Positions 5,124 through 6,200 of a stretch of DNA of 6,200 bases are shown piece after piece. The notes below the pieces were generated by a model that searched no databases, had not been told where the DNA came from, and saw nothing but the letters and a program-made list of their open reading frames with translations. How positions within the stretch are numbered: the stretch's first letter is position 1; each line of letters opens with the position of its first letter. Source of the DNA: an uncultured Pirellulaceae bacterium (lineage in GTDB: Bacteria; Planctomycetota; Planctomycetia; Pirellulales; Pirellulaceae); NCBI GenBank assembly GCA_934255105.1, contig CAKQNH010000307.1, positions 1-6,200 on the forward strand, written 5' to 3'. A program made the position numbers and the translations under genes.

Positions 5124-6200
5124 CTAGATGCGGTAGGGCTCGCGCAACGCCTCGGAACGCAGGCGGTTAGCTTCGGCGTCGTCGATGAACTCCATCTTGT
5201 CGGTGTCCAGATTTATTTGACGATCCAGGAATAGCGCTACGTTCGCGGCGTGGCAAGCGATATGGGCGCGCGCGGCCGCAGCGGCGTTCCCCTTGGGTTG
5301 GCTGCGGGTCTTGACGCTGTCTAAGAAATCGCGGACGTGGAACGTGGCTGGATAGCCGCCGACTTCTTCGACGGTCCGACCGGCCAACAACTCGGGTGAA
5401 CTGAGCACCATTTTGCCACTGTCCCCGGCTTCGACCCAACCCGTTTCGCCTTCAAATCGTACGGGACATGAGCCGAGTGGAATCCAACCCTTTTCACGGA
5501 AGATCAACTGCGTGCCATCGGCGTAAGTACACGCTAGCTCGTCGTTTTCCTTGGCGTTGTACTGGATCGGCGGAGGGCAATCGTCCATGGCCCATTGGCA
5601 CAGATCGACGCAGTGCGAGCCCCATTCGAGTACGCCACCGCCGACTAGCCCGCCACCTTTCTCAAAATGAAAACCATTGAGAAGTTGCGGATTGAACGGC
5701 CGCCAAGCCGCAGGACCGAGATAGATGTCCCAGTCGATCACATCCTTGTCTGGCGCGGGTTCGGCGGGCAGCCAGCCACTGCTAACGGCCTGCATACCCG
5801 CCGGATGCGCATAGACCTTCTTCAGTTTGCCGAGCTTGCCAGTGCGCGCTAGATAACAAGCAAAGGCGAAGTGCGGCAGGTTTCGCCGCTGGGTGCCGGC
5901 TTGAAAGATGCGCGCCGTGCGGCGCATGGTGTCGGCCAACGCCAAGCTTTGAGCGATATTCTTGGTGCATGGTTTTTCGCAGTACATGTCTTTGCCCGCT
6001 TGAGCGGCAGCAATAGCCATGGTGGCGTGCCAGTTCGGGCCAGTGGCGATCAAAACTGCGTCGATGTCGCTGCGATCGAGCAGTTCACGGTAGTCGCGTA
6101 TCATGTCGCATTTTTCATTGCCGTGTTTGGCATCGACAATCTTTTTGACAGCCAATCGGCGTTCCTGTTTGATATCGCAAACCGCAGCGAACTGCACGTC
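5124..6200 (-). CDS. Gfo/Idh/MocA-family oxidoreductase (5' end beyond window)
   Basis: This is the C-terminal 358 residues of an NAD(P)-dependent oxidoreductase of the Gfo/Idh/MocA family, whose members usually oxidise or epimerise sugars, inositols and their derivatives. The reading frame runs through the right edge: the GTG at 6195-6197 is an internal valine of a DVQFAAVCDI strand, so the true start and the GxGxxG nucleotide-binding loop lie outside. Counting that valine as residue 1, visible family motifs are ATGPNWHATMAIAAAQAGKD at 51-70, EKP at 74-76 (with the conserved lysine K75), GTQRRN at 101-106, and GGGVLEWGSHCVDLCQW at 186-202, where H195 and D198 occupy the usual substrate and catalytic positions. 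The last part forms the C-terminal substrate-binding sheet. Planctomycetes carry many paralogues, often exported by the Tat route, but a signal cannot be assessed here. The gene is upstream of the HEAT gene on the same strand. The substrate is unknown. Confidence 0.92.
   Translation of the reverse strand, partial: DVQFAAVCDIKQERRLAVKKIVDAKHGNEKCDMIRDYRELLDRSDIDAVLIATGPNWHATMAIAAAQAGKDMYCEKPCTKNIAQSLALADTMRRTARIFQAGTQRRNLPHFAFACYLARTGKLGKLKKVYAHPAGMQAVSSGWLPAEPAPDKDVIDWDIYLGPAAWRPFNPQLLNGFHFEKGGGLVGGGVLEWGSHCVDLCQWAMDDCPPPIQYNAKENDELACTYADGTQLIFREKGWIPLGSCPVRFEGETGWVEAGDSGKMVLSSPELLAGRTVEEVGGYPATFHVRDFLDSVKTRSQPKGNAAAAARAHIACHAANVALFLDRQINLDTDKMEFIDDAEANRLRSEALREPYRI

Noticed and set aside
6195..6197. 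GTG as the start codon of the oxidoreductase
   Set aside because: The frame continues to the window edge (next codon GAC), and the N-terminal Rossmann glycine motif expected before this strand is missing, so the gene must begin outside the window.

Overview
The window looks like part of a planctomycete chromosome, most likely a Pirellulaceae-type organism. This rests on gene style, not on any marker. The genes are a Gfo/Idh/MocA oxidoreductase with a planctomycete-like EKPC..N signature, an exported HEAT-repeat protein, a creatininase-family hydrolase, and a large AAA+ ATPase with a P-loop-less N-terminal half. GC content is moderately high, the genes are loosely spaced, and Shine-Dalgarno signals are weak or absent. 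No rRNA, tRNA, CRISPR array, transposase, phage gene or integration site was seen.

Layout from left to right: 1-160 has no convincing gene, although one plus-strand frame is open to position 139 and could be the tail of a gene lying to the left. 161-961 (minus) is a complete creatininase-family amidohydrolase with its metal-binding motifs intact. 962-1082 is a divergent intergenic region carrying two head-to-head copies of a short repeat. 1083-2903 (plus) is a 606-residue protein with a degenerate AAA-like half followed by a fully equipped AAA+ ATPase module, resembling Ycf46/SpoVK-type ATPases. 2904-3066 separates two convergent genes and is almost entirely hairpin-forming sequence. 3067-4971 (minus) encodes a 634-residue HEAT-repeat protein with a signal peptide. 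4972-5123 is its leader, with a third copy of the short repeat and a small tandem repeat. 5124-6200 (minus) is a Gfo/Idh/MocA oxidoreductase whose N-terminus, including the NAD(P) glycine motif, lies beyond the right edge.

The genes do not form one obvious pathway. The oxidoreductase and HEAT protein run in the same direction and may be cotranscribed or simply neighbours, with a 151-bp gap. The creatininase and the ATPase are divergent and could share regulation. The most interesting non-coding signal is a roughly 22-nt element of the form GCAAG, 3-4 variable bases, then RAAGCTTACMCC. It lies upstream of each of the three gene starts visible in the window and always points toward the gene. 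It could be a regulatory element or a REP-like mobile repeat. The most interesting protein is the two-part ATPase. No defence system or other coherent new multi-gene system could be demonstrated here.
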